From positions 1 through 64,000 of the forward strand of contig NZ_JAPFPY010000026.1 of assembly GCF_026240945.1 (NCBI RefSeq): a stretch of DNA of 64,000 bases, in the 5' to 3' direction. A program made the translations under genes and the position numbers. The notes under the pieces were generated by a model. That model was not told the origin of the DNA and did not search any database. It saw only the letters and a list, made by a program, of their open reading frames with translations. Below are positions 42,903 through 50,436 of this stretch, piece after piece; the first letter of the stretch is position 1; each line of letters opens with the position of its first letter. This DNA comes from Mycolicibacterium sp. J2. Its GTDB lineage: Bacteria; Actinomycetota; Actinomycetes; Mycobacteriales; Mycobacteriaceae.

Positions 42903-42929
42903 GCTTAAGTCTGCTTAACAGATCGCTTA
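42903..42929 (-). promoter_or_regulatory. Direct-repeat operator of the amidohydrolase/ABC operon
   Basis: GCTTA appears at 42903, 42913 and 42925 on the plus strand (TAAGC on the minus), spaced 10 and 12 bp, about one helical turn, beginning 4 bp from the regulator's ATG. A good candidate site for the XRE-cupin protein. Confidence 0.5.
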
Positions 42930-43108
42930 GTGGCGACGGTATGGGTACCGGCGACGGTGTGCAATACGGGGAGCCGGCTACGGCGAAGTGTTAACACGCG
43001 CGCAACGCACGGTGTCGGTCCCAGGCGATCGACGCGGATCAACCACGGCGGCGCCGGCACATCAGCGGACCGATCGACCCGGCGGTCGACAGGCCGGTGG
43101 GTGCCTTT

Positions 43109-44221
43109 CTAGAGCCAGTTGTTCCGGCGGAAGGTGCGGTGCAGCACCACACACACCGTCAGCATCACCAACAGCACCATGGGATACCCGAGCGTCCAAT
43201 GCAATTCGGGCATGTTGTCGAAGTTCATGCCGTAGATACCGGCCAGCGCGGTCGGCACGGCGGCGATCGCCACCCAGGCCGAGATCTTGCGCATATCGGT
43301 GTTCTGCTGCATGCCGACCTTGCCGACCGCGGCCTGCACCAGCGAGCTGAGCACCTCGTCGTAGCTGGCGATCCGGTCCGCGGCCGTGATGGTGTGGTCC
43401 AGCACGTCGCGCATATAGCGGCGCACCTCTTTGGAGATCAGGTCGTTGTGGTCACTGCCCAGCCGCTGGAGGGCGAAGGTCAGTGGGCCGACCGCGCGCC
43501 GCATCTCGACGATCTCACGCTTGAGCAGATAGATGTGTTCGATATCGGTGGCGCTGGTGGGGGAGAAGACGTTCTCCTCCATGGCGTCGATATCGGTCTC
43601 CACCAGATCGGTCACCCCGAGGTAGGAGTCGACGACATGGTCGGCGATCGCGTGCATCACCGCGTACGGCCCGAGTGCGCAGTTGGCCGGCGACGTGTCC
43701 ATCTGTTTGCGGACGCCGGCCAGTCCACCGTGGTCACCGTGCCGGACCGTCACCACGAAATCGGTTCCGACGAAGATCATGATCTCGCCGGTTTCGACGA
43801 TCTCACGCGCATTGGCCACCGACTCGTGCTCGACGTACTTGACGGTCTTGAGCACCAGGAACAACGTGTCGTCGTAGCGTTCCAGCTTCGGCCGCTGGTG
43901 CGCGTGCACGGCGTCCTCGACGGCCAGCTCGTGCAACCCGAACACATCGGCCACCGCCTGCATCTGGTGTTCGTCGGGTTCGTGCAGTCCGATCCACACG
44001 AAGGCGTGGTTGTTGCCTTCGGCCTCGATCTCGCGAACCTTGTTCAGTGCGGCGGCGTGGGTGAACTTGCCGGGCAGGCGGACCCCGTCGACGTACACAC
44101 CGCAGTCGACCATCGCCCGTGCGACGGGTACGTGGATGGTGCGGGCATCGGGTTGTGCGGCGACCGTTTTCCTGGCCCCGGACCGAAGCAACGACGGGGG
44201 CAATGCACGGAATGAGGGCAT
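43109..44221 (-). CDS. corA: Magnesium/cobalt transporter CorA
   Basis: 370 residues. Long cytoplasmic funnel domain and two C-terminal membrane helices with the pore motif GMN in IYGMNFDNMPELHW (GMN about 331-333), then a short basic tail. Forms a homopentameric Mg2+ channel. The ATG at 44221 gives a length close to Rv1239c (366). It lies only 2.4 kb from the MgtA/MgtC island, so two unrelated Mg2+ routes are encoded close together. Confidence 0.93.
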   Translation of the reverse strand: MPSFRALPPSLLRSGARKTVAAQPDARTIHVPVARAMVDCGVYVDGVRLPGKFTHAAALNKVREIEAEGNNHAFVWIGLHEPDEHQMQAVADVFGLHELAVEDAVHAHQRPKLERYDDTLFLVLKTVKYVEHESVANAREIVETGEIMIFVGTDFVVTVRHGDHGGLAGVRKQMDTSPANCALGPYAVMHAIADHVVDSYLGVTDLVETDIDAMEENVFSPTSATDIEHIYLLKREIVEMRRAVGPLTFALQRLGSDHNDLISKEVRRYMRDVLDHTITAADRIASYDEVLSSLVQAAVGKVGMQQNTDMRKISAWVAIAAVPTALAGIYGMNFDNMPELHWTLGYPMVLLVMLTVCVVLHRTFRRNNWL

Positions 44222-44432
44222 CGCAAACCTCCGGATCAGCGCGCGTCGTAGCCGGCCGGGGACCGGGCCGGAACGCATCGAATGCTACGTGGTCGAGGTG
44301 GCCTGCATCCTCTTCTGGACGCTGTCCACTCGCTGGGAAGCTACCGGCGGGTACGCCGTTTCTCGACGTAAAGGGCATCTTTCGGTCTTCTCACGAGTGG
44401 GGAACCGGCATCTGTGAGTTCAGGCTGTGGGT

Positions 44433-44438
44433 TACCGT
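44433..44438 (+). promoter_or_regulatory. -10 box of the malic enzyme gene (leaderless)
   Basis: TACCGT 7 nt before the GTG at 44446. Confidence 0.5.
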
Positions 44439-44445
44439 GGTCGCC

Positions 44446-45615
44446 GTGGCCGAATTGGTGCGTACTCCGCAAGTAGTGATCGAGGATGCCGAGATCTTCG
44501 CCGCCCACGAGGGCGGCAAACTCTCGGTGGCGCTGAACGAGCCGCTGGACAGCCAGCGCGCCCTGTCCATCGCCTACACGCCGGGTGTGGCGCAGGTGAG
44601 CCGCGCGATCGCAGCCGACGCGACGTTGGCGAAGAAGTACACCTGGGCGAACCGGCTCGTCGCCGTGGTCAGCGACGGCAGTGCGGTGCTCGGTCTCGGT
44701 GATATCGGTGCCGCCGCGTCGCTGCCCGTCATGGAGGGCAAGAGCGCGCTGTTCAAGACGTTCGGCGGGCTGGACTCCATCCCGATCGTGCTGGACACCA
44801 AGGATCCCGACGAGATCGTCGAAACACTGATCCGGCTGCGCCCGACCTTCGGTGCCGTGAATTTGGAGGACATCTCCGCGCCGCGCTGCTTCGAGATCGA
44901 GCGCCGGGTCATCGAGGCCTTGGATTGCCCGGTGATGCATGACGATCAGCACGGCACCGCCATCGTGGTGCTGGCGGCACTGCTGGGGGCGGTCAAGGTG
45001 CTCGACCGTGACATCCGCGAACTCAAGGTGGTGGTGTCCGGGGCCGGTGCGGCCGGTGTCGCGTGCACGAACATTCTGCTCAACAGCGGCATCAGGGACA
45101 TCGTCGTCCTGGACAGCAAGGGCATCGTCGAGACCGGTCGAGGCGACCTGAACTCGTTCAAGGCCGAACTGGCCGGACGTACCAATCCGCGCGGGCTCAC
45201 CGGCGGGGTGGCCGAAGCCCTCGACGGTGCCGACGTCTTCCTCGGAGTATCGGCCGGCTTGGTGCCCGAAGAGCTCATCGCGACGATGGCCACCGGCAGC
45301 ATCGTGTTCGCGCTGTCCAACCCGGATCCCGAGATCCACCCGGATGCGGCCCGCAAGTACGCCGCCGTGGTGGCCACGGGCCGGAGTGACTTCCCCAACC
45401 AGATCAACAATGTGCTTGCCTTCCCCGGCGTGTTCCGCGGTGCCCTGGACGCCGGTGCCCGGCGCATCACCGAGGAGATGAAAGTCGCTGCCGCGCACGC
45501 GATCTTCTCGGTTGTGGGCGATGATCTGGCGGTGGATCACATCGTGCCGAGCGCGCTGGACCCGCGGGTGGGGCCCGCGGTGGCCGCGGCCGTGGCGCAC
45601 GCCTCGAAGGCCTGA
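44446..45615 (+). CDS. Malic enzyme (malate oxidoreductase, decarboxylating)
   Basis: 389 residues. Oxidative decarboxylation of malate to pyruvate with NAD(P). The catalytic segment SIAYTPGVAQV (about 41-51), substrate/metal loop VMHDDQHGTAIV (about 164-175) and Rossmann motif VSGAGAAGVAC (about 198-208) are clear; cofactor preference cannot be read. M. tuberculosis has malate dehydrogenase mdh (Rv1240) next to corA; here a malic enzyme takes that place. The GTG at 44446 is supported by a TACCGT box 7 nt upstream; long upstream extension in the same frame is an artefact of high GC. Confidence 0.9.
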   Translation: MAELVRTPQVVIEDAEIFAAHEGGKLSVALNEPLDSQRALSIAYTPGVAQVSRAIAADATLAKKYTWANRLVAVVSDGSAVLGLGDIGAAASLPVMEGKSALFKTFGGLDSIPIVLDTKDPDEIVETLIRLRPTFGAVNLEDISAPRCFEIERRVIEALDCPVMHDDQHGTAIVVLAALLGAVKVLDRDIRELKVVVSGAGAAGVACTNILLNSGIRDIVVLDSKGIVETGRGDLNSFKAELAGRTNPRGLTGGVAEALDGADVFLGVSAGLVPEELIATMATGSIVFALSNPDPEIHPDAARKYAAVVATGRSDFPNQINNVLAFPGVFRGALDAGARRITEEMKVAAAHAIFSVVGDDLAVDHIVPSALDPRVGPAVAAAVAHASKA

Positions 45616-45626
45616 GCGCAGCTCTG

Positions 45627-46478
45627 ATGCGTCGGATGCTGCCGAAACTGGCGGCGCTGCTGGTGCTGGTGGTCGCGGGAGGTGTTGCCGGGTGTTCGGC
45701 GCCCCCGCCACCGTCAGTGGTGACCGTGGGCGCCCAGAACGACGCGGAATCGACTCTGCTGGCGCAGCTGTACGCCGCGGCATTGCGGTTCTACGGCAGT
45801 GCCGCCCACGTCCAGGTGTCCCAGGACCCGGTCGGTGGGCTGGATGCCGGCGATGTCGACGTCGCGCCCGGCCTGACCGGGGCGCTGCTCTCCCGGTTTC
45901 AGCCCGACGCGCCGGCCCGCTCGGCGGCCCAGGTCTATCGCTCGATGGTGGCCGCGCTGCCGGAAGGGTTGGCCGCCGGCGACTACGCGGACACCACGTC
46001 GGACAAGCCGCTGCCCGCGGTGACCGACCGGACCGCGCGGGCGTGGGGCGCCACCGATACGCTGGCGCTGCTGCCGCGCTGCACCGCGCTGCGGGTCGGC
46101 CGCGTCGCGGGGGCGCCTGCGCCCGGCTCGCTGGCTGCCTGTGTGCTGCCCAAGGCGCGTGAGTTCTCCGATGCCGCAGCGCTTTTCGTGGCGTTGCGGG
46201 ACGGCGAGATCGACGTGGCCTGGACGTCGGCGGCCGCACCCGACATTCCCGAACACGTCACCGTGCTGGCGGACCGGACGGCGCTGGTGCGCGCGGAGAA
46301 CGTGGTGCCGGTGTATCGGCGCAACACCCTGACCGACCCGCAGGTGCGGTCGATCAACGAGTTAGCGGGCGTGCTGGACACCGACGCGTTGGCGCAGATG
46401 CGGGCCAAGGTCGCCGCCGGGCAGGATCCGGGTGCGGTGGCCGCGGCGTACCTGGACGCCCATCCGCTGGGGCGTTAG
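45627..46478 (+). CDS. lpqZ: Lipoprotein LpqZ, glycine-betaine-binding-like
   Basis: 283 residues (Rv1244 is 286). Lipobox VAGC with Cys23. The mature part resembles OpuAC/ProX-type binding proteins (VTVGAQNDAESTLLAQLYAA; EIDVAWTSAA; NVVPVYRRNTL), so it may bind compatible solutes or similar small cations. No transporter genes for it are adjacent. It follows the malic enzyme by 11 bp and is convergent with the ArsR gene, separated by only 5 bp. Confidence 0.87.
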   Translation: MRRMLPKLAALLVLVVAGGVAGCSAPPPPSVVTVGAQNDAESTLLAQLYAAALRFYGSAAHVQVSQDPVGGLDAGDVDVAPGLTGALLSRFQPDAPARSAAQVYRSMVAALPEGLAAGDYADTTSDKPLPAVTDRTARAWGATDTLALLPRCTALRVGRVAGAPAPGSLAACVLPKAREFSDAAALFVALRDGEIDVAWTSAAAPDIPEHVTVLADRTALVRAENVVPVYRRNTLTDPQVRSINELAGVLDTDALAQMRAKVAAGQDPGAVAAAYLDAHPLGR

Positions 46479-46483
46479 CCGCC

Positions 46484-46873
46484 CTATGCCTGCCGCAGGT
46501 GCGCGCCGGCGTCCTCGTCGCGCAGCCGCTGCCCCAGGGCGACATCGACGATCGCCAGCACGTGTGCGTCGGTGGCGACGTACACCTGGCGTTTCCCGGC
46601 GCGCTGCGCCCGCACCAGGCCGGCGAGTTTCAGCTTGGACAGGTGATGGCTGACGGTGGCCAGGCTCTGGCCGGTCTTCGCGGCCAGCGTCCCGACATCC
46701 TGCTCTCCTTTGGCGAGCACCCACAGAATGTGCAAGCGCACGGTGGCCGATAGCAGGCCGAGGGTCGCGGCGGTCTCCTGAAGGACCTGCACGGTCAACT
46801 CGTCATCGGGTGGTACGGAGCGGGTGGGGTCGGGCACAGAACTCCTCTCGGCGACAGGAACAGACTCCACCAT
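46484..46873 (-). CDS. ArsR/SmtB-family regulator
   Basis: 129 residues, winged helix (about 35-100): DVGTLAAKTGQSLATVSHHLSKLKLAGLVRAQ with a beta-hairpin wing. No cysteines, so thiol-type metal sites are excluded. A DxH at TDAHV in the last helix and a terminal DED...H cluster could be a nitrogen/oxygen metal site like those of zinc or nickel sensors, but spacing does not match SmtB exactly. Divergent from the Mg2+ ATPase island, 99 bp from its leader ORF, so it likely represses that operon. Confidence 0.83.
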   Translation of the reverse strand: MVESVPVAERSSVPDPTRSVPPDDELTVQVLQETAATLGLLSATVRLHILWVLAKGEQDVGTLAAKTGQSLATVSHHLSKLKLAGLVRAQRAGKRQVYVATDAHVLAIVDVALGQRLRDEDAGAHLRQA

Positions 46874-46881
46874 TGCCGACA

Positions 46882-46925
46882 GTTGTGCAAGCGTTTGACT
46901 GTGGGGGCGCGGTGCGTTCTACTGG
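46882..46925 (+). promoter_or_regulatory. Divergent promoter and possible ArsR operator
   Basis: Contains GTTGTGCAAGCGTTTGAC, an imperfect TTG...CAA repeat over a -35-like TTGACT (46895-46900); a poor -10 candidate lies near 46917-46925. The arrangement would let ArsR cover the island's promoter. By eye only. Confidence 0.3.
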
Positions 46926-46972
46926 TGGGGCGTCGCGCCCCGCGGCGTCATCCGGTCCGCAGGAGGTGCCTC

Positions 46973-47020
46973 GTGATCGAGGGAAGTAGTACGCCGCCTC
47001 CACGCGTGCGTCCGACCTGA
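46973..47020 (+). CDS. Candidate leader peptide (uORF) of the Mg2+-ATPase operon
   Basis: A 15-codon frame reading MIEGSSTPPPRVRPT, GTG start, preceded by a perfect AGGAGG at 46961-46966 with a 6-nt spacer, the best ribosome-binding site in the region. It ends 79 bp before the mgtA ATG. An acidic residue then three consecutive prolines is the kind of nascent chain that stalls or destabilises ribosomes; the E. coli mgtA leader peptide MgtL works this way in response to low Mg2+. The proline codons lie at the foot of a hairpin (47000-47043). Translation has not been shown; the frame and signal are direct, the function inferred. Confidence 0.55.
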   Translation: MIEGSSTPPPRVRPT

Positions 47021-47070
47021 CCTGGTCGGTGCGTCATGCGTGGAGTCGACCATCGCTGTCCACGTCGACT
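47000..47070 (+). ncRNA. Structured leader RNA with alternative hairpins before mgtA
   Basis: 47000-47017 (starting CCACGC, ending CCGACC) pairs with 47024-47043 (starting GGTCGG, ending GCGTGG), with one or two bulges, around a 6-nt loop containing the uORF stop. AGTCGAC (47044-47050) pairs with GTCGACT (47064-47070). GTGGA (47040-47044) can instead pair with TCCAC (47059-47063), which competes with both stems. Competing stems around a uORF fit an attenuator. No U-tract was seen, so termination, if any, would be Rho-dependent. Confidence 0.45.
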
Positions 47071-47099
47071 GACGCCCCTGCCGCCCAAAGGACCGGATC

Positions 47100-49682
47100 A
47101 TGGCTGACACCTCCCTGCCTGAGCTGGCGACCCTGCCCAGCTTTCAGGTCTTCCAGCGTGTCGGCGGCTCGCCGCGCGGGTTGACCGAAGCCGAGGCCGC
47201 CGAACGGCTGCGGCGGTTCGGTGAGAACCAGGAATTCCGACCCAGCGGGGACGGGCTGGCAGCGAGCGCGCTCGCCGCGGTGCGCAGCCCGTTCGTGGCC
47301 TTGCTGGCCGCACTCGCAGTGGTGTTCATGATCGTGGGCGACGCCCGAGGCGCCGCGATGGTCGGGATCATCGACGCACTCGCGGTGGCGCTGCGGATCT
47401 GGCAGCACACCCGCTCCGCGCGGGCGGCCGGTGAACTACACAAACTGGTGACGTCGACGGTCACCGTGCGCCGCCGCGCCGACGACACCGCCGATCGGAT
47501 GGACCGTGAAGTACCGACCGGTGATCTGGTCCCCGGAGACGTCGTGCTCCTGCAGGCCGGTGATGTGGTCGCAGCCGACCTTCGACTGGTGGCGGCCACG
47601 GACCTGATGGTCGATCAGTCGGTGCTCACCGGGGAATCGTTGCCCACCGCCAAGTCCGCCGACGTCGCCCCGTCGGCCACCCCGCGGGCGCTGGCCGACA
47701 CGCCGTCGCTGTGCTTCTCCGGTTCCACCGTCGTCGCCGGGAAAGCCACGGCGGTGGTGCTGGCGACGGGCCGCCACACCTATTTCGGGTCATTGGCCGC
47801 CGGCGCGGTCGCACTGCGACCGACGTCGAGCTTCGATCTCGGCGTCCGCGCCGTCGGCTGGACCCTGATCCGGCTGATGCTCGTGCTGGCCCCGATCGTC
47901 TTCGTGGTCAACGGATGTGTCAGTGGGATTTGGGACCAGGCGGCGATGTTCGGCGTCGCGGTGGCCGTCGGGCTGACCCCGGAGATGTTGCCGGTGATCG
48001 TCACCACCAACCTGGCCCGCGGTGCGGCCAAACTCGCCCGCGAGCGCGTGGTGGTCAGCCGGCTCAACGCCATTCAGGATCTCGGCGCCATGGATGTGTT
48101 GTGCGTGGACAAGACCGGCACGCTGACCGAGGATCGCATCGTGTACGCGCACGGTGTCGACGTCACCGGACGCTATGACGACGCCGTGACCGAGTTGGCC
48201 TACCTGGCGGCATTCTTCCAAGACGGGGTGTGCGACCGGATGGACGAGGCCATCCTGGAAATGCTTGCCGAGCAAGGGATGTCGGTGCTGGCGGATGCGG
48301 CGTACACCAAGGTGGACGAGATCGGCGCCGACGACGACCGGGGCGCCACCAGTGTCGTCCTGCGCAGGCAGCCCGGCGAGCACCTGCTGATCTGCAAGGG
48401 CGACCCGAACGCTGTGCTGGCCCTGTGCACCCACGTCCGGCTGGACGGCGTCGACGCCGCGCTCGGTCCGGATCTGCTGGCCGAAGCGACCGACCTGGTC
48501 GCGGCCCACCGCAAGCAGGGGATGCGGATGATGGCGGTCGCGGTCCGCGCGCTGCCGGCCCGGCTGGAGCACTACGGCTACGCCGACGAGCGTGATCTGG
48601 TGCTGGCGGGGTTCATCGGTTTCGTGGACCCGGTCCGGGCCAGCGCCGCCGGCGCCGTCGCAAACCTGGCCGCCCATGGTGTGCGGGTCAAGATTCTCAC
48701 CGGTGACAGCCCGGTTGTCGCGCGGCACGTGGCCCGGCTGGTCGGCGTCCCGACCGATCAGGTCGTCCTCGGTGAACAGGTCGACCGGTGCAGTGACCGT
48801 CGGCTGCGCACCCTCGTCGCCCACGCCGCCGTGTTCGCCGGGCTCGCACCGGAACACAAAGTGCGAATCGTGGTGGCGCTGCGCGAAAGTGGTTGCGCAG
48901 TAGGCTATCTCGGAGACGGTGTCAACGACGTGGTGGCATTGCGCACCGCCGACGCCGGGATCGCCGCGGACACCGCCACCGACGCCGCCAAGGCGGCCGC
49001 CGATCTGATCCTGCTGGACAAGGATCTCGGTGTGCTCGCCGACGCCGTCGTCGAAGGGCGGCGCACGCTGGCCAACACGCTCAAATACGTGAAGATCACC
49101 GCCGCCTCGAACTTCGGGAACGTGCTCTCGGTGCTGGTGGCCAGCGTCGTGCTGCCGTTCCTGCCGATGCTGCCCATTCAGCTCATGGTGCAGAACCTGC
49201 TGTACGACTGCGCACAGCTGGCCCTGCCGTGGGACCGCGTCGACCGCGACTACCTGCGCGCACCGCGGCGGTGGCAGTCCCGCGGGCTGGCCTCGTTCAT
49301 GCTCACGTTCGGACCGCTGAGTTCGGCATTCGACCTGATCACCTTCGCCGTGCTGTGGTGGGGCTACGGAGCCGGGGACGTGCCGTCGACCTTCCAGACC
49401 GGGTGGTTCATCGAGGGCCTGCTGAGCCAGCTGGCGGTTGTCTTGGTATTGCGCTCGAGCGTCGCGCCCTGGCGCGGTGAGCGCGCTGCCCCGGTGGTCG
49501 TGATCGCCGCACTCGCGGCGGCCGCCATCGGCCTCGCCTTGCCGTACAGCCCGCTCGGTGCGCCACTGCGGCTGGCACCGTTACCACTGCCGTGTGTGCT
49601 GTGGCTGCTACTGATCGTGCTCGGCTATGCCGCGGCAGCGCAGTGCGTCAAGCATTTCCGGCGCAAGCAGGACTGGCTCTAG
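47100..49682 (+). CDS. Magnesium-translocating P-type ATPase, MgtA-like
   Basis: 860 residues, P3B-type. TGES at about 176-179 (actuator), phosphorylation motif DKTGTLTED near 337-345, nucleotide-domain KGDP, and hinge GDGVND near 605. MgtA-specific segments are AVGLTPEMLPVIVTT and MVQNLLYDCAQLALPWDRVD in the membrane region near the C-terminus. It imports Mg2+ at the cost of ATP when Mg2+ is scarce. First main gene of the island, behind a 200-bp leader with a uORF and hairpins. Not part of the M. tuberculosis Rv1205-Rv1250 order. Confidence 0.9.
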   Translation: MADTSLPELATLPSFQVFQRVGGSPRGLTEAEAAERLRRFGENQEFRPSGDGLAASALAAVRSPFVALLAALAVVFMIVGDARGAAMVGIIDALAVALRIWQHTRSARAAGELHKLVTSTVTVRRRADDTADRMDREVPTGDLVPGDVVLLQAGDVVAADLRLVAATDLMVDQSVLTGESLPTAKSADVAPSATPRALADTPSLCFSGSTVVAGKATAVVLATGRHTYFGSLAAGAVALRPTSSFDLGVRAVGWTLIRLMLVLAPIVFVVNGCVSGIWDQAAMFGVAVAVGLTPEMLPVIVTTNLARGAAKLARERVVVSRLNAIQDLGAMDVLCVDKTGTLTEDRIVYAHGVDVTGRYDDAVTELAYLAAFFQDGVCDRMDEAILEMLAEQGMSVLADAAYTKVDEIGADDDRGATSVVLRRQPGEHLLICKGDPNAVLALCTHVRLDGVDAALGPDLLAEATDLVAAHRKQGMRMMAVAVRALPARLEHYGYADERDLVLAGFIGFVDPVRASAAGAVANLAAHGVRVKILTGDSPVVARHVARLVGVPTDQVVLGEQVDRCSDRRLRTLVAHAAVFAGLAPEHKVRIVVALRESGCAVGYLGDGVNDVVALRTADAGIAADTATDAAKAAADLILLDKDLGVLADAVVEGRRTLANTLKYVKITAASNFGNVLSVLVASVVLPFLPMLPIQLMVQNLLYDCAQLALPWDRVDRDYLRAPRRWQSRGLASFMLTFGPLSSAFDLITFAVLWWGYGAGDVPSTFQTGWFIEGLLSQLAVVLVLRSSVAPWRGERAAPVVVIAALAAAAIGLALPYSPLGAPLRLAPLPLPCVLWLLLIVLGYAAAAQCVKHFRRKQDWL

Positions 49683-49712
49683 TCCCACCACCACATTCGA
49701 AAGAGAGCGCAG

Positions 49713-50429
49713 ATGACGACTGCGGATATGCTGCTGCGCCTGGCCGCCGGAATGGGCCTGGGTGCACTGATCGGATTCGAACGGCAGTACCGGGCCCGGA
49801 TGGCCGGACTGCGTACCAATGCCTTGGTGTCGGCGGGGGCGACACTGTTCGTGTTGCTGTCGGCACACGGATTCGCGGGCGCCACCGCCGACCCGACACG
49901 CGTGGCGGCGCAGATCGTCTCCGGCATCGGATTTCTCGGCGGCGGGGTGATCCTGCGTGAGGGCCTGTCCGTGCGGGGACTCAACACCGCGGCCACGCTG
50001 TGGTGTTCGGCTGCGGTGGGTGCGCTGGCCGGGGCGGGGATGTTCCCGGCGGCCGCCGCCGGCGCGGTCGCGGTGATCGTCATCCATGTGGTGATGCGCC
50101 CGATCGGCATGTTCGTCGACCGGCGACCCGACACAAGCCCCGACGCGCCCACGACCTACACGTTCCACGCCCTCGGCGCCGAAGCGGCCGAGGCGCATAT
50201 CCGGGCTGTACTGGTGGATGCGTTGTCCCGCACCGACTTGGCGTTGCAATCGGTGGAGAGCACCCACACCAACACCGGCGGCCAGGTGCAGGTGTGCGCC
50301 GCGGTGACCGCTGCCGAACGGGATGACAAGGCCATGGAGACCGCGATCAGCCGACTGTCCATCGAACCGGCCGTGACCAGCGTGCGCTGGCAGGTTGACC
50401 GACCGGCCGCGGCCGCCACCCGGGAGTGA
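49713..50429 (+). CDS. MgtC/SapB-family membrane protein
   Basis: 238 residues. Four or five N-terminal helices carry the MgtC signature GLGALIGFERQYRARMAGLRTN and SGIGFLGGGVILREGLSVRG with NTAATLWCSAAVGALAG; the C-terminal third (about 150-235) is an ACT-like soluble domain. MgtC proteins support growth in low Mg2+ and inside macrophages, partly by acting on F-ATPase. Thirty bp behind the P-type ATPase with GAAAGAGA upstream of the ATG; same operon. Confidence 0.9.
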   Translation: MTTADMLLRLAAGMGLGALIGFERQYRARMAGLRTNALVSAGATLFVLLSAHGFAGATADPTRVAAQIVSGIGFLGGGVILREGLSVRGLNTAATLWCSAAVGALAGAGMFPAAAAGAVAVIVIHVVMRPIGMFVDRRPDTSPDAPTTYTFHALGAEAAEAHIRAVLVDALSRTDLALQSVESTHTNTGGQVQVCAAVTAAERDDKAMETAISRLSIEPAVTSVRWQVDRPAAAATRE

Positions 50430-50436
50430 GACGACG

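Noticed and set aside
46930..47100. M-box (ykoK) Mg2+ riboswitch before mgtA
   Set aside because: The leader is in the right place, but the conserved M-box blocks (the AGGTGAGGC-type start and the AAAGACGCC and AGTGCTAAA segments) were not found; only the uORF and simple stems are supported.
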